Source of the DNA: Hyphomicrobiales bacterium
GTDB lineage: Bacteria > Pseudomonadota > Alphaproteobacteria > Rhizobiales > JAJFHB01
Direction of reading: 5' to 3'
Assembly (NCBI GenBank): GCA_021775755.1
Contig: JAJFHE010000033.1
Coordinates: 248,001 to 312,000, forward strand
DNA length: 64,000 nt
This document shows positions 43,354 through 52,446 of the stretch, piece by piece (the first letter of the stretch is position 1; each line of letters opens with the position of its first letter). Both the position numbers and the translations under genes were made by a program. The notes under the pieces were generated by a model. The model worked only from the letters and a program-made list of their open reading frames with translations. It did no database searches and had not been told where the DNA came from.

Positions 43354-43482
43354 TTACTTCTTCGAACCGTTGTTCCAGCCCTGCTGGTAGTTCTGGTACT
43401 CCTGGTGGGACTTGTTGCCCTGGGGCGCCATCGGCTTGCCCTGCTGGCCGTCTGTCTGTCCCTGTCTTTCACCGTTCGCCAT
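43354..43482 (-). CDS. 42-residue Q/N/G-rich hydrophilic protein
   Basis: ATG at 43482 has a perfect AAGGAG six bases upstream. The frame starts MANGERQGQTDGQQGKP, contains HQEYQNYQQGWNNGSKK at its end, and stops with TAA at 43354. A strong hairpin follows 16 bases later, so it has its own translation start and terminator and looks like an independent, highly expressed monocistronic gene. It is hydrophilic, without signal peptide or cysteines, and probably disordered. No family recognised; a stress or surface-binding small protein is only a guess. Confidence 0.7.
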   Translation of the reverse strand: MANGERQGQTDGQQGKPMAPQGNKSHQEYQNYQQGWNNGSKK

Positions 43483-43748
43483 GTTGATCTCCTTGGCTGC
43501 TGTTATCGCCCCCATCTCACGAGCGACAATTCTGTTCTAGCAGCGCAGGGACCTTCGGCGAATTGACCGGGATTGCCGTTTGTTGCGCACCGGCCGCAGG
43601 GAGCTGCACTCCCTTGCCAAAGGCTGTCCCGCTGAGCTTAAACAGCAAACGCAGTCACACGGTCCACGGCAAACCGTGGCAAGGCGCGGAGTGAGCGGGA
43701 GAGCCCCGCAGTTGCCGGGTTTACAGCCGCAAGCGGACGGTTCGGGTG

Positions 43749-45113
43749 TCACCCGTCCTTTGACAATGTGAGCTCGCAGCCATCATTGTTGTCAACCTTC
43801 GCGCGAATGTAACCGTCCTCCGCAATCTCGCCTCTGTAGTCAAATACATCGTTGGTGTCGGTAAACAGTGTAACCGGCACAGCTTGCGTCAGGTCCGCAC
43901 TGAGAATATTCAGCGTCGCTGCAACCGATCCGGAAGTACCGCCGGAGTAGCTGAACGTTCCGGCAATGCTTTGACCCTCCGCAGCCTCGGCTGTGAACCT
44001 TATCTGCCACTGCTCCCTGCGGCAAACCACGACACCCGTCCATCGCCCGAGATATGCCCGAACGGTATTGCTGCGCTCACTCATTACCTGAAGGCGCAAT
44101 TCGGTTATGGCCGCGTAGTTTCGCCCGTGCTGCTCCAGCGCGGAGATCAGTTGCTCCTGCAGCTCCATGAGCTCGTTTGATTCGCCGATCTGTTGCTTTA
44201 CGCTGGAGATCCGCGCTTCAAAGCCGACCTCAAGTTCTTTGATTTCGCCAGCCTGACGCGCCCGGATTTCAGCAAGTCTCTCACTGTGGTCGCGCTCCAG
44301 GTCCGCGAGCCGGGTTTCAAACTCTGAAACATTCGTTTCCTGCCGCGCGCGAAGATCCGCCACCCGGCCTTCATGCAGCGTGGTCTGCTCGGCAAGCTCC
44401 TCCTGAAAGCCCTTCTCAAGTTCCTGCCGGGCAACTTCGATCTCGCCTTTCAAGCGTTCCAGCTCCGGCGCCGAGCCTGACCTCAAAGCCTCAAGCCTTT
44501 CTGTCTGCTCGGCCTCCATCCGCTCAAGTTCGTGCCGATGCTCCGCCACGACTTCGGAGAGCCGCGCCTTGTGAGAAACCATCAGTTCCTGAATGTGGTT
44601 TTCCAATTGGTTGGTGAGTTCGCTCATGTGGGCGGAGCGCAACATTTCCGCGATCTGGTTGTGCCGATCCGAGCCGGCTACAATCACAGGGGTGGAGAAC
44701 ATGTCCACCGGCATGCCGAGGCCGCCGACTGGATTTTCGATTTCCACACTGCCTGACCAGACGCCGGCGGAATAGGACAGCTCCATGATTCCGAAAAGCC
44801 GTCTTCGCGTATCCGCCTCCAGACTGGGCGCGACGAGCGCGAAGGGGTCGACCCGCTGACCGGTTTCAAGGAAGAGCGGCAGGGTCGTGTGGGCGGTCGC
44901 CTCGTAGCGGATGATCGAAACCGGCGTCCTCACGTCTCCGGACTTTTCCTCCGCGACGATTTCAAGGCCGTCCACTTTCCAGTAACCCGGAAGCTGCTTG
45001 CTGAGATGCTGTACTAGGGCGGCATTGCCCGGCAATTCCTGCGACAAAGCCTGACCCGGCGCCCCGACGAGCCACAGGATTAAGGCAATAAAAAGCGAAT
45101 GCCGATGTTTCAT
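43749..45113 (-). CDS. Secreted coiled-coil protein of unknown function
   Basis: 454 residues. A signal peptide (about 1-24, LFIALILWLVGAPGQALS) is followed by an N-terminal beta-rich domain (about 25-145). A long parallel coiled coil runs from about 160 to 315, rich in RLEALRSGSAPELERLKGE-like heptads with repeating ARQ/LERD units. A C-terminal globular domain (about 345-454) has WTGVVVCRREQWQIRF and ends GCELTLSKDG; its two cysteines may pair. ATG at 45113 has GGGGGA seven bases upstream. It is predicted to be periplasmic. No family recognised with confidence. Confidence 0.7.
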   Translation of the reverse strand: MKHRHSLFIALILWLVGAPGQALSQELPGNAALVQHLSKQLPGYWKVDGLEIVAEEKSGDVRTPVSIIRYEATAHTTLPLFLETGQRVDPFALVAPSLEADTRRRLFGIMELSYSAGVWSGSVEIENPVGGLGMPVDMFSTPVIVAGSDRHNQIAEMLRSAHMSELTNQLENHIQELMVSHKARLSEVVAEHRHELERMEAEQTERLEALRSGSAPELERLKGEIEVARQELEKGFQEELAEQTTLHEGRVADLRARQETNVSEFETRLADLERDHSERLAEIRARQAGEIKELEVGFEARISSVKQQIGESNELMELQEQLISALEQHGRNYAAITELRLQVMSERSNTVRAYLGRWTGVVVCRREQWQIRFTAEAAEGQSIAGTFSYSGGTSGSVAATLNILSADLTQAVPVTLFTDTNDVFDYRGEIAEDGYIRAKVDNNDGCELTLSKDG

Positions 45114-45285
45114 GTAAGTGTCCCCCATCTTGTCTCACGGCATAATATGAGCGTTGCCGCGCCTTTGAGTTGTACTTCATCCGTCTGGCCCACAACCCGT
45201 TTTGTGCACCAGAGCAGCACGTGTTTAGTTTGGATTGTGAGCCGCCCGGACGGCAACTCACGGTCGAACACGTTTGCCAGGCAGC

Positions 45286-46101
45286 TTACTGGCACGAGTA
45301 ACCACCATCGTCTGTAGCAGCAAACATGAGATCCGATACTAACGCTGTGTGATCTCCGCCACTGCTTCTCATCATCGGAACTCCGCGAAGATCGCTCTCC
45401 GAGAATCGCCGCCCGATGCACCGGCAGAACGCCGGCGCCTTATCGTCTGGAACATCAAATATCGATGCACGATTCAGGCATTGCGCTTCTCCGAACCCGC
45501 GCAACCCTTCGCGATCGAAACACTCCGGGTTGGCGTCGCCATCATGCGCCTCATTGTGCAATTGGTTAGCGTCGTGCACAACCGCCACACCTGCGGCCAC
45601 GTTGTCCCTGTATGTTTGAGCAAGGCAGGCACAGTCATAGGCAACGTCGACATGAGAGTAGTACTCACAAGATTCAACAAGCTCGGCTGCAATCTGCTCC
45701 ACCTGGCTTTGGGCCACCGTATCGTGCGCTTTCATGGAGTACATGCTTTCCGCAAATCTGGCGATCATGTCCTCGGGAGCGTCGGTTGGAACAATGGCCG
45801 CATGGCAAATACCCGCTTGCGCATGCCCCAACGACTCCTCAAGCGAATCCAATCGGAAGCGGTAGCCGAAACGTATTCCCTTTTCAGCAAAGAAGGACGG
45901 CGGCGTGTAGCCGGGATAAACGCAGACATCGAGCTGGCCCAGATAGGTCACATTGTCGATATCTTCCCTGTAGGCAAAATAGTAGTTGCCCTCCACATCG
46001 TACAACGGCCGGACATCGGCCGATCGCGCTGAATCCGGCCCCGCGGTGAGCGAAATCAGAAACAATGCGACTGCAAATCCGACAGTCCAATTCACCTTCA
46101 T
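45286..46101 (-). CDS. Secreted ten-cysteine protein of unknown function
   Basis: 271 residues with a signal peptide (VGFAVALFLISLTAGPDSARS, cleavage about 27). The mature part has ten cysteines, an even number, spread as VCVYPGY, GICHAA, ESCEYY, YDCACLA, PECFD, AQCLN, FCRCIG and YSCQ. It is likely disulfide-stabilised in the periplasm. ATG at 46101 has AGGAT close upstream and GAGAGGG further up. It is 52 bases behind the HTH gene and 172 bases ahead of the coiled-coil gene, so the three may share a transcript. No family recognised. Confidence 0.65.
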   Translation of the reverse strand: MKVNWTVGFAVALFLISLTAGPDSARSADVRPLYDVEGNYYFAYREDIDNVTYLGQLDVCVYPGYTPPSFFAEKGIRFGYRFRLDSLEESLGHAQAGICHAAIVPTDAPEDMIARFAESMYSMKAHDTVAQSQVEQIAAELVESCEYYSHVDVAYDCACLAQTYRDNVAAGVAVVHDANQLHNEAHDGDANPECFDREGLRGFGEAQCLNRASIFDVPDDKAPAFCRCIGRRFSESDLRGVPMMRSSGGDHTALVSDLMFAATDDGGYSCQ

Positions 46102-46153
46102 ATCCTGTGCCCTCTCGTTTTCCAGGCGGCCCGCGCCTTCCTTGCGCAGTCGC

Positions 46154-47011
46154 TCATCCGACGTAGTAATCCGCACACATGACCATCGTTTCGCATTCCG
46201 CGTCCTCCTCGCACTGCAGGACCCGGTCGCTCATTTCGATCAGCAGATGATCGGAAACCTGTGAGAACTTGTTGAGTTCGGAATCGAAAGACGGAAACGG
46301 AAGGTCCACCTTCGCGCTCGTCCAGATCGCGATCAGGCGGTAGGAGCCGGTCGGCGCGCGAATGCGGAAATGATTTGAAAGCTCCGGGTCGGGGATGCGC
46401 AGCGGGCTTTCGGCCGAACGCAGCAGCCTCGAGTAAGACGATGGCTTGAGGCAGGAAATCTTGTCTCCGACCCGTTCATTCAGAACCACAAGCTGGCCGG
46501 AACTGGGCGTTCGGATTTCCGCATAGACCAGATCCCTGACCTTGAACGTGAGCTGCCCGTCATCGGTTTCGCCATCGTCATCGGGGCCCATGCCACCATC
46601 GCGGCGTTCGTCTTCGGCAATGGCGATTGTGATTCTTGACTGGTTCTTCTTGCCGCGCGCATGAAGTTTCTGGCGCGCACCGGCGGATGCCTCAATGCCA
46701 TAAGTGCCGAGTTTGGCATCCGCCAGCGCCGCCTTGAATTCCTTCAGAGGCTTCAGAAACACGGAATAATCAAAGACATGAGCAAGATCGTACCATTTGA
46801 TCAGGATGGACAGCTCACGATTGTGCACCGGGCGGCGTCCGGCGAATTTTCGGCTGAGTTCCGGGCTCGAAATGCCGAGCCACTGCGCAATCTGGGTATT
46901 GCGGAAGTACGACGCGGGAAACTGATAACCGATCACACCTTCAAGGACCTTGATCTTCTTGCCGAAGTCCTCGACCCCATCCGGCGTGTCTTTCTTATCC
47001 GGCTGGCCCAT
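46154..47011 (-). CDS. HTH protein with DUF4384-like C-terminal domain
   Basis: 285 residues from ATG 47011 (GGGGGAG eight bases upstream). Residues about 33-75 (NTQIAQWLGISSPELSRKFA, RRPVHNRELSILIKWYDL) look like a helix-turn-helix of the Cro/C1 sort. A Gly/Asp-rich linker follows. Residues about 160-245 (LTFKVRDLVYAEIRTPSSG, QLVVLNERVGDKISCLKP) match the DUF4384 pattern found with caspase-like and kinase proteins. The last 45 residues contain three cysteines. It lies 104 bases downstream of the CHAT protease gene and may regulate or partner it. Confidence 0.6.
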   Translation of the reverse strand: MGQPDKKDTPDGVEDFGKKIKVLEGVIGYQFPASYFRNTQIAQWLGISSPELSRKFAGRRPVHNRELSILIKWYDLAHVFDYSVFLKPLKEFKAALADAKLGTYGIEASAGARQKLHARGKKNQSRITIAIAEDERRDGGMGPDDDGETDDGQLTFKVRDLVYAEIRTPSSGQLVVLNERVGDKISCLKPSSYSRLLRSAESPLRIPDPELSNHFRIRAPTGSYRLIAIWTSAKVDLPFPSFDSELNKFSQVSDHLLIEMSDRVLQCEEDAECETMVMCADYYVG

Positions 47012-47115
47012 GTCCAACACTCCCCCGCACCTTGTTTCAACGGCTGATTGCATTCCCGCTCGTTTTTCACATCGCCCGCAGAAGTGCAATTGATCAATGT
47101 TGATCACCGCACCAC

Positions 47116-49950
47116 TCAGGCGGAATAAACGGTGAACCCCGCCCAGTGATAAGGATGCGAAAGATCGGGCGGATCGGATACCGCTGCACGATCTCCCTCA
47201 ACACCATCGCGAAGGCTGGACTGTGCCCGCCGCAGCGCCGCGGCCGGTCCCGTCGCATCGAGAGCGGCATAGAAACGCTCGGCCAAAAGAACCGTGCTCG
47301 TATCGGATACGGGCCATAGCGAGGCGATGACCGTCCGCGCGCCCTTGCGGGCAAGAAGCTGCGCGAGGCTTTCCGGTCCTGCCCGGCTGTGACCCTGGAC
47401 ACCGGTGTCGCACGCCGAGAGCCAGACGAGACGCGCCGCACCCAGATCGATGCGGTCGTCTCTTAAACGGTGAATGGCGAAAGTCCTGTCCGATCCAAGC
47501 GCAAACCACGATCTGTCGATGTCTTCTGGAACAAGATTGAAATGACCCGCAAGGTGCACGACGTCCGGACCCATGGCGAGAGCATCAATGAGCGCCTCCT
47601 CCGTCAGACCCTCATTGTGCAGCACTGTAGTCCGGGCGAACCTCCGTTGCACGGCTTCAAGCTCTCGTCCGATGCGCGGAAGGGACGGCAGCCGCGCATA
47701 GGTATCGGAACCGGCCGCCAACGCACGGCACACGCCCGGGTCAAAACCCGAAGCGCGGCCGCGCCCCACACCCGGCCATAACGCGATTTCGTGGCTGTCG
47801 CCAAGCAAGGCCGTGCCACTGCTAAGACATGCGAACGGGACAGACGCGATCGGGCCGTTCGCCGCGATCAGCAAACGGGTCTTGCCGGCGGCCAGATGTT
47901 CAACCGGCCTGACGAGCACGTCGTAGAGTTCGCCCGCCGGCCCTCGCCACAACGCGTCTTTGGCGCTTACACGCACCACCAGATCGAAAATCGTGGATCG
48001 CAGGGCGGCCCCATCGATCTCTTTCAATACATGGCCGTGATCTTCCGATGTCGCATACTCGATAACCAGTGCCGTGCGGCCCGGCAGGAACTTCAAAACA
48101 AGTGTATCCGGCGCGGCTTCAATAACTGTGTCTTCGAATTGTTCAGCGCCGGTTTCACCTTGCTCTACCCAGGCCTCACTCAAAATATCGACCAATAGTG
48201 TCGCCGCGTCGCCCTCCTCCGCCGAAACGCCAGTTGCATCGGGCGGGGAAGCTTCAAGTCGCGGGAAGGCGTTTGCCTCACGCCCTTTCCGGGCTGTCTC
48301 ATAGAATTGCTTCAGTCTGCCTGTCACGGTCGCCTCGTCGGCGCGCAGCGAAACCCCGCCGAACGATTTCAGGTCGCCAATGCCTTTGGCGGCAAACACC
48401 GTGGCGCGTTGGGCCATGTGCCGGTTTTGTGCGCGGCCGGCCTCCCCCAACCGGTTTGCGGCCAACAGCTGGGAAACCAGCATGGAGACAGTCTGCGATG
48501 TTTGTCCGGAAAGCGCGGCGAGCTCGAAGCGGTTCGACTTGAAGGGCCTGAGCTTTTCCGCAACCAATTCCAGCGCCAGCTTTGTGAACAGCACGGCGGC
48601 ATTTGCCGCACCGTTCGTTTCAGCCAACGCTCCCAGCGCCGCATAGAGCTCATAAAGATGCTGCACCTGACCGCGCGTCGCTTCGGTGGCAAATGCCGCG
48701 CCGAGCCATTCTCCCGCCCGGCTGGTATCGCCTTCGCGAAGCGCCCAACTCCCCAGATGCGTCAGCACCGGCACGAGGCTCAAGCCGTCAAACCCGTCCG
48801 TTCCGCCATCTATCAGCTCTTTGAGATGATCCAGGGCACGTTTGCGCTCGCCCGCATTCGAAATCAGCCGTGCGCGGTCGCACACGGCCGATACATAGTC
48901 GTCGCTGCGGCTGCCGGTAACGTTGCAGGTCAGGTGTTCGAGCTCTGCCAGATACTCTTCCGCATCTTGTGTCCGGCCCTCATGCCACGCGATGTCGGCA
49001 TTCAGTTCAAGGGCACCCTTGCGGCAGGCATAGGGTACCTGCGTGCCGACGACGACTTCGCACAACCGCGCGCTCAGGTCCTCCGCCTCATTGACATGGC
49101 CAAGCGCGAGCTTGCAATGGGCGGAGTTGGAAAGCACGTTGACCATGGTCGATTGGGCGACAGGCGTAAGATCGTCGAACAGGGCCTGCGCCTCGTCAAA
49201 GGCATCGCAGGCGGTTTTGTAGGTGCCGAACCTTTCTTCCAGTAAAGCGAACGCGTTCAGCCAGCGCAAACGTTTGTCCGGGTCACCATCGCCCGGTTCG
49301 ATTTGCTCCAGCAGGGCACGCGATGCGGCAGACAGACCGGCATCCTGCAGAGCGTTGGAAAGCCGAAGCCTTACGGAGAAAATCTGATTTGAGTCACCGC
49401 CCGCAACGGCATGGTTCTCCGCTTTCTGCTGCGCCTCGGCGGCGTCGAGCCATCGATCGAGCGCCTGATGAGCGAGCCCGAGGTTCGACCACGCATCCGC
49501 CTTTTGCGTGCGCGGTATGTCCGCCGCATCCTCCGCCGCTTGTGCCATGCGCTCGAAAATGACCTTCGCCGCGGCAAGGTCATTGCGGTACCACGCATGG
49601 ATGCCGAGCACACCGTGGGCGCGCAATCTGGCGGAGGCAAAAAGATCCCCGTCCGGCAGGTTATGCAGCCCCGTGCAGGCAAGAAAGGCGGCAAACCCGC
49701 GCTGTCCCCTAACCAGATAGATGTCGGCCAGGTATACGCACACCTCCGAAGCGTGCTGGCGGTGCCGGGGCGACGTTCTGTCCAGGCACCGAAAAGCGCA
49801 GCGAAAGCCGTCGAACGCGGCGGAATTGCGGCCCTCCCGGTTCGCTGCTTTCGCCCGTTCGATATGGCCTTCGAACTCTTCAGGCAGCGGCTCTGGCAAT
49901 TTTGTGCTGCTCACGTCCCCGGTTTCGCAAGTTCTCAAGGAGTGCGGCAT
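47116..49950 (-). CDS. TPR-CHAT protease (caspase-like peptidase)
   Basis: About 944 residues from ATG 49950; a GTG about 15 codons later or an upstream ATG at 50004 are alternatives. Residues about 30-480 are all-helical TPR-like repeats (for example DAWSNLGLAHQALDRWLDAA). The C-terminal CHAT domain (about 620-944) has the catalytic His803 in VVHLAGHFNL and Cys847 in VWLSACDTGVQ, and ends in WPVSDTSTVLLAERFY and HPYHWAGFTVY, the usual CHAT closing blocks. CHAT peptidases cleave a partner after TPR-mediated activation. It heads the minus-strand run with the HTH/DUF4384 gene; no gasdermin-like target is obvious. Confidence 0.88.
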   Translation of the reverse strand: MPHSLRTCETGDVSSTKLPEPLPEEFEGHIERAKAANREGRNSAAFDGFRCAFRCLDRTSPRHRQHASEVCVYLADIYLVRGQRGFAAFLACTGLHNLPDGDLFASARLRAHGVLGIHAWYRNDLAAAKVIFERMAQAAEDAADIPRTQKADAWSNLGLAHQALDRWLDAAEAQQKAENHAVAGGDSNQIFSVRLRLSNALQDAGLSAASRALLEQIEPGDGDPDKRLRWLNAFALLEERFGTYKTACDAFDEAQALFDDLTPVAQSTMVNVLSNSAHCKLALGHVNEAEDLSARLCEVVVGTQVPYACRKGALELNADIAWHEGRTQDAEEYLAELEHLTCNVTGSRSDDYVSAVCDRARLISNAGERKRALDHLKELIDGGTDGFDGLSLVPVLTHLGSWALREGDTSRAGEWLGAAFATEATRGQVQHLYELYAALGALAETNGAANAAVLFTKLALELVAEKLRPFKSNRFELAALSGQTSQTVSMLVSQLLAANRLGEAGRAQNRHMAQRATVFAAKGIGDLKSFGGVSLRADEATVTGRLKQFYETARKGREANAFPRLEASPPDATGVSAEEGDAATLLVDILSEAWVEQGETGAEQFEDTVIEAAPDTLVLKFLPGRTALVIEYATSEDHGHVLKEIDGAALRSTIFDLVVRVSAKDALWRGPAGELYDVLVRPVEHLAAGKTRLLIAANGPIASVPFACLSSGTALLGDSHEIALWPGVGRGRASGFDPGVCRALAAGSDTYARLPSLPRIGRELEAVQRRFARTTVLHNEGLTEEALIDALAMGPDVVHLAGHFNLVPEDIDRSWFALGSDRTFAIHRLRDDRIDLGAARLVWLSACDTGVQGHSRAGPESLAQLLARKGARTVIASLWPVSDTSTVLLAERFYAALDATGPAAALRRAQSSLRDGVEGDRAAVSDPPDLSHPYHWAGFTVYSA

Positions 49951-50067
49951 CCCTGAGCTGAATTGAACGGAAATGCAGTTCCTTAAGACAGTCAACAATG
50001 GCATAGCTGGGGGGGAAATATCCACCGCATTCGAGCCGTGACACCCCGGAGGCGATGGGAGAGCAAT

Positions 50068-50871
50068 ATGTCAACAGACCAAACTTCGACCTTCCAGCCG
50101 TTCACGCCGCCGCCGCATGTGCGTGGTCTGCTGCGGCAGACGTTTTATGCGCGCGGAGAGGCCGGCTACTTGCAGGACAAGATCCTGCCTAACGGTCTGG
50201 CAGCGGCAGTCTTTATGACCGGTGCGCCGTACCGCGTCGGCAAGTCCGTGCAACCGGCCGACAATCCGTCCTTTGAGCACAGCTTCCTGCACGGCGTTCA
50301 GACGACGCCGGTTCATAATGCCGCTGGCGGCGAGAGCCAGGTACTCGGCATCGTGTTTGAGCCTCCTGGCATGCACGGTTTGTTCGGCACCGACATGGAG
50401 CAGCTGTGCGAGCGCACGGTCGATGCCCGTGACGTGTTGCCTGAAGATGTGATTGCCGGCATCGAGGCGCTGCTGCCGCGTGCCGCGGAGAAGGGAACCC
50501 ACGAAGAACTGGTTCGCCTCCTGATCAAGGACCGCGTCCCCAGAATGCCGGCCTGGCTGCCGGCGCTCTACGCTGACATCGTCGCGACCCAGGGCCGCTT
50601 GAGCCTGATCGAAGCTTACATACGTTTCGGCCTGAGTCCCGACCATGTCAGCGAAGGCTTCAGGCGCGCCGTCGGCGTCTCACCGGAGGATCTCAGCCGC
50701 ATCTGCCGCCTGCAGGCACTTGTCAAACATATCGATCCGGCCGCGCCCGTTGCCTGGAAACAGCTGATCGACCGGTTCGACTTCCCCGACCTGCAGAGCT
50801 TCGCGCGGGACTTCCACGCATTTAGCGGCGAAATGCCGGATGAGTATCTCGATCGCCTGATGGGAGCGTAG
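50068..50871 (+). CDS. AraC-type transcriptional regulator
   Basis: 267 residues. The N-terminal half (about 1-140) resembles the DUF6597-type sensor, with LPNGLAAAVFMTGAPYRVG, GVQTTPVHNAAGGESQVLGI and VFEPPGMHGLFG. The C-terminal half has two helix-turn-helix units (FGLSPDHVSEGFRRAVGVSP, then DFPDLQSFARDFHAFSGEMP) as in AraC proteins. ATG at 50068 has GGGAGA six bases upstream. It is divergent from the CHAT gene (117-base gap) and convergent with the helicase. It could control the CHAT operon or the helicase region, but no target is proven. Confidence 0.83.
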   Translation: MSTDQTSTFQPFTPPPHVRGLLRQTFYARGEAGYLQDKILPNGLAAAVFMTGAPYRVGKSVQPADNPSFEHSFLHGVQTTPVHNAAGGESQVLGIVFEPPGMHGLFGTDMEQLCERTVDARDVLPEDVIAGIEALLPRAAEKGTHEELVRLLIKDRVPRMPAWLPALYADIVATQGRLSLIEAYIRFGLSPDHVSEGFRRAVGVSPEDLSRICRLQALVKHIDPAAPVAWKQLIDRFDFPDLQSFARDFHAFSGEMPDEYLDRLMGA

Positions 50872-50891
50872 CCCACCAGGCGTGCTGAGTT

Positions 50892-52136
50892 CTAAGCCGC
50901 GCGGCGGTCGGGCCGGCGCGGCCTGCGGCGGCGCCTGTTGGTGTTCGCCGCCGGGCGTTTGGGTGCACCCTTGGATTTCTTGCGTGCCGGCGTCGCGGGT
51001 TCGGCCGGCACCTCTCCGATAACATCGAGCTGCCGGCGGATCAGCTTCTCGATCGAGCGCAGATGCGGGCGTTCTGAAAGGTCGCAAAACGAAATCGCAA
51101 TTCCTTCAGCACCGGCACGCGCCGTGCGCCCGATACGGTGCACATAACTTTCAGGCTCGTTCGGCAGTTCGTAGTTGATGACGTGAGAGACATCGTCGAT
51201 GTCGATGCCACGCGAGGCAATGTCGGTCGCCACCAGAACCCGCGAACGTCCGTTACGGAAGTTTTCAAGTGCCTTTTGCCGGGCCCCTTGAGACTTGTTG
51301 CCATGCAGGGCCTGAGCACTGACGCCGTGCTGCGAGAGGCGCTTCACAACCTGATCGGCACCGCGCTTGGTGCGCGTGAAGACAATCACCCTGGAAAGAT
51401 CCGGCGCCTCGAGAAGCTGCACAAGAAGGCCGCGCTTGGCGGTCTTGTCGAGATGGTGCACACGCTGTTCGATACTCTCCACCGCCACCGTCCTTGCGGC
51501 GATTTCGACACGCTCGGGCTGGTACAGAATCTCACCGGCAAGTTTGGCCACTTCGGCGGGCATTGTCGCGGAGAACAAGAGCGTCTGGCGCTCTTCCGGC
51601 AGCTGCGAGGCAATCTTGCGCACGTCGCGAATGAAACCCATGTCGAACATTCTGTCCGCCTCATCGAGAATCAGGTACTCGCATTGGCCAAGATTGGCAT
51701 GCCGCTGGTTGATGAGATCGAGCAGCCGGCCGGGGGTTGCTACCAGAATGTCAATGCCGCGGCGCAATGCATCGACCTGGGCTTTTTGTGAAACCCCGCC
51801 CATAACCACCGAGTGGCGCAGGCGCATGTGGCGGCCATAGGTCTTGATGCTGTCGGAAATCTGCAGGGCAAGCTCACGCGTCGGCGCAAGAATCAGGGCA
51901 CGCGGCGAACGCGGCCGGCACTTGATGCCATCCTCTTCGAGATTTTGCAGCAGTGGCAACGCGAAAGCCGCCGTCTTGCCGGTGCCCGTCTGGGCGATGC
52001 CAAGGAGATCGGCGCCCTCGAGCAGCATCGGTATAGCCTGCTGCTGGATCGGTGTTGGTTTTGTATACTGCGCATCCTTGAGTGCACGCAGCAGCCGCTC
52101 GGAAAGACCGAGTTCGGCAAATGTAGATATGGTCAC
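50892..52136 (-). CDS. rhlE: DEAD-box RNA helicase, RhlE-like
   Basis: 414 residues from GTG 52136 (AGGAC nine bases upstream). It has Q motif [12 protein letters not shown], Walker [27 protein letters not shown] ([14 protein letters not shown]), SATMP and [10 protein letters not shown]. The C-terminal tail is Lys/Arg-rich ([12 protein letters not shown]), as in RhlE. It unwinds structured RNA in ribosome assembly and mRNA decay. The start at the GTG fits the alignment start [10 protein letters not shown]. Confidence 0.92.
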   Translation of the reverse strand: MTISTFAELGLSERLLRALKDAQYTKPTPIQQQAIPMLLEGADLLGIAQTGTGKTAAFALPLLQNLEEDGIKCRPRSPRALILAPTRELALQISDSIKTYGRHMRLRHSVVMGGVSQKAQVDALRRGIDILVATPGRLLDLINQRHANLGQCEYLILDEADRMFDMGFIRDVRKIASQLPEERQTLLFSATMPAEVAKLAGEILYQPERVEIAARTVAVESIEQRVHHLDKTAKRGLLVQLLEAPDLSRVIVFTRTKRGADQVVKRLSQHGVSAQALHGNKSQGARQKALENFRNGRSRVLVATDIASRGIDIDDVSHVINYELPNEPESYVHRIGRTARAGAEGIAISFCDLSERPHLRSIEKLIRRQLDVIGEVPAEPATPARKKSKGAPKRPAANTNRRRRRPRRPDRRAA

Positions 52137-52446
52137 TGATAAATAGTCCTTATTACGGCAGGCGGCCACGCACAATAGGGCGCCGCCGGCTTCCGCCGCT
52201 TCGTTCTTGATCCACGCGCACCTGGATCAGGATGGGTTTGGAAAAAAAGTCTCGAAACAATAACGCCCGTCTTTTAGGGGCGAACCGCGCGATCGCGAGA
52301 AAATCTGTTGCTCAAATGGGCCTGTGAGCCCGGAAAGTCAAGCTGTAAGACGAACTTACGAAGATTTGACTAACGCCATGCCCCGCCTGCACGCTATTCA
52401 TGGGTCCATGAACCAGAGCATAGCGGCCAGCCAACGGGAGCCTTCC
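52137..52446. promoter_or_regulatory. Divergent helicase/haloalkane dehalogenase promoter region
   Basis: About 310 bases with no gene. TGATCC and GGATCA (around 52208-52229) form an imperfect arm pair. The helicase transcript would have a long leader containing T-runs and this hairpin, as often seen for cold-induced DEAD-box genes. This is an inference, not a match to a known riboregulator. Confidence 0.3.

Noticed and set aside
47116-49950. CHAT protease as part of a gasdermin-type death pair
   Set aside because: No adjacent small cytoplasmic protein has the size or lipid-tail hallmarks of bacterial gasdermins; the neighbours have signal peptides.
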